The notes beneath the pieces were generated by a model, which saw only the letters and a program-made list of their open reading frames with translations, had not been told where the DNA came from and searched no databases. From Atopsyche davidsoni (Eukaryota > Arthropoda > Insecta > Trichoptera > Hydrobiosidae): 64,000 nt of DNA. Position numbers and translations under genes: made by a program. The DNA lies in the NCBI GenBank assembly GCA_022113835.1, contig JAILWY010000001.1:3348001-3412000 (forward strand), written 5' to 3'. Shown here piece after piece: positions 55,701-58,700 of the stretch. Numbering within the stretch: the stretch's first letter is position 1; the number at the start of each line of letters is the position of its first letter.

Positions 55701-58700
55701 TACATCGTTCATTAAAAATTTCAGAAAAAGTAGATATTGCATGCCTAAAATATTTTTTATGGATAATAACCTATTTCCGTCGTTTTTGGATGATTTCTTT
55801 ATTTATGAGACACTGTCTATAAATAATGTTTTTCCTCCATAAATTTTCAACTTTTTTTCGAAACGGATAAATAAAACAGTGTACGCCATGCATACGACCT
55901 ACATTTTCAGGTTTTTCTCGATCGCGATTAGTATTTATTGCAGGCTGTATATTTATAGGTTAGGGTTGACAATGGCTCGCGGTGCTAATGTAGCGGTTAC
56001 CAGGCCCAGTGACCTAGAATAATTAGCTGGGTCACAGAATACGGCGATATTAGCCGCCCCGAGCCCCCAAGACGGCCACAAAGGAGGCTTCTCGTCTATT
56101 TTCAGCCATTGTTCCAGCCAAAGGAAAGACAATATTGTGAGATGTTGATCGTTTTTTCAGCATTCAAAGGAAACATGGACGAAATAGCGGCGAGCATATT
56201 TTACATCAAGTACAACCAATACGAAAACGAAGCCTTTTTGACGATGCAAAACGTTAGCTTTTCTAATACAAAATTTTAAAATTAAATATAAACATACAAA
56301 TAGTAATCCAATGCTAGGTATCTTGCATCACCTCTAGTGGTGCGGTAACATAATCGGTTTTTTATTTCAACGTTTACATTAATCAACGAATATTCTACGG
56401 CTCCAATTTATTCAAATAAGTGAGGTGCATAGAATATATTCACAGAATACCTCGCTTAAATATTTTTTTATAATAAAATAGTTTAGCTCTTAAATGCTTC
56501 GTCTATATTCTTCGGAGAATTTCATCATCTCATACCTCACTGCAAAATGTTTTCTGGGTATCGGCACCCCTCCGAGCGAGTGTACCGCACTTCGAAGTTC
56601 TGGCTTTTTTTATTTGAAAATACTTTTTTAAAAATTTTACTGAAGGGCAGTCTTCACTTTTGATACACCGTGTATAATATCTGCAAAAAAAAAACATCAG
56701 TTGGTGTTCCTTTGTTATGGAAAGCCAATGACCGTCCGGCGTCTCATTTTTGTCACCGCCCAGGCCGCTGTGCTCTTGCCTGTGATGCCTCGTAAAAATT
56801 AGGGTTCAGCGGGCGCACTAACCGGAGATGGGAAGGAAAAAGAAATATATATTATATAAGGTATATTTTTACAGCTAGAAACACTTTTTTAATATAAAAA
56901 CATTTATTTTATATTAACATAAAACCGCAAAAATATCTTGATTGATATTTTTTTCACCATTGCCTTTTTCAATGTTGTCTGTGTTTTTCTCAATCCATTA
57001 TGCTCGTAACGAAAATATTATTTTTATATTTAGTTTGACTGTGCTTAGGCGATGTGGTTTTAAAATTTAAAACGTAGTTGTATACATAGAGAAAATAAAA
57101 TGATTGGTTTACTGTGTGTAACAAATTAAAAAATTGTAAAACTTGCAATCGCATTGATGGCTAAAAATGCACTGCAGCTCTATCAAAAATAATATATTAT
57201 TGCTATACTATACTATATACTTTTGCTTCTCTTCAGAGGACATGTGTTTGTCTGTTCGTGGTTTTTTTCATGGTAAATAGTATAAGTGGGTCCCCGGGTC
57301 CTTTTGCACCACCGTTTTATATTTATATGGTGTTTTTATTGCTTTGACTTACAGAAACAAACTTCGTGGGGTCATTCGACAGTGGCCAGTACGTGTTCCT
57401 GTTCTTCCGCGAGACTGCGGTGGAGTACATGAACTGCGGCAAGGCCGTCTACTCCAGGGTGGCCAGGGTCTGCAAGAAGGACACGGGAGGGAAGCACATC
57501 CTCAGCCAGAACTGGGCCACCTACCTCAAGGCCAGGCTCAACTGCTCCATTCCCGGGGAGTTCCCCTTCTACTTTGATGAGATCCGTAAGTGACAATATT
57601 CTAGCCTGCTTCTAACTGCCTCTTCGCCAATGGCTAGCAAAACTGCTTATATACCATGATATCTTTAATTATAAATTTCCAGTAGGTTCAATAGAAAGTA
57701 AACTCGCATAATCAAAAGCAACTTTGATATTTCTCAGAGCCTCTACAGTGAGTTTTAATTTTCTTACCACTTGTAATTACTACTGTACAGCTTCCGGTAC
57801 CAAAACAGTCCCTCGCTTGGTTATGTGATCACAACTTCGCACACGTGTTTACCACCAATAATTCTCGTCTTCTTACACACAAAATAAATATCATGGTCAA
57901 ATTTCTATATTGGTCGAGTTACTACGATTTTTCCAGATACGAAACGTTTGAACATGCAAGCTGTTTGGATTGTTGAATAGTACTACTTTGCCATTTATTC
58001 ACATGTAAACATTCAATATAAAAAAGTGTGGAGCATAGTTTTTTTTTTTTTTATATCAACTGTTTCAATTCGTCACGTCTCTAAAATTTGCTTACTCTAT
58101 TAATACTTAATACAAGAATTGCAACGGAGATGTAATAAATAAATATGCCTGTATTGCATTGCGGTCATCCGTTTTTATTGTAACAATTTCTTGATAAGAA
58201 TTATTCATTAATACAACATTGCATGAAAAGACGTGAGTATTTTATCATTCATGAAAAAATATTATATCGGACTCGTTTCAATTACTGTTAAAGAGTTTTT
58301 GCAGAGAAGAGTCTAAATTTGTGAAAAAAAGGTTTTTTACTAAACTCAATAACGAAAATAGAGAAATGCACGTACGCTACCGCCTAAGCCACACCTCGTA
58401 AGCCCCACAACCTGCGCCAGAAATCGCATCATGAAATTATATTTTTTATTTCTAAATTCATGAGCTGCAGACACCACCGTAAAACACCGAGGATAAAACG
58501 TACATCGGTGCAAATAAATCGATATCCTGCGCAATTCGAAATACATCCATCGACCGATGTGTACACTTCGGATTACGGCGATAAAAAATTGATCCTGAAA
58601 TTTTTCACGTTTCTCGCGTCTTAACGGCCTCCGCGGGAGCCCGCTGAATACTTGATGAGGAGGAGAGGAGCGCGTCTCCCGGGGCTGCCCCGCGCGAGCC

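Larger units (their letters stand above)
47541..57354 (+). other. Sema-2a: Intron 4 of Sema-2a (9.8 kb)
   Basis: GTAAGT donor and TTACAG acceptor. Annotated contents are an interstitial telomere-type run, a G-rich minisatellite, LINE relics, a three-copy tandem repeat and a possible tRNA-like SINE. GC-richer stretches without recognised repeats lie at about 49280-49400, 51410-51660, 53590-53890, 54720-55020 and 55960-56160. The rest is AT-rich with nothing I can name. Confidence 0.85.

Noticed and set aside
57344..57596. Out-of-frame plus and minus frames over exon E
   Set aside because: Shadows of the GC-rich coding exon.
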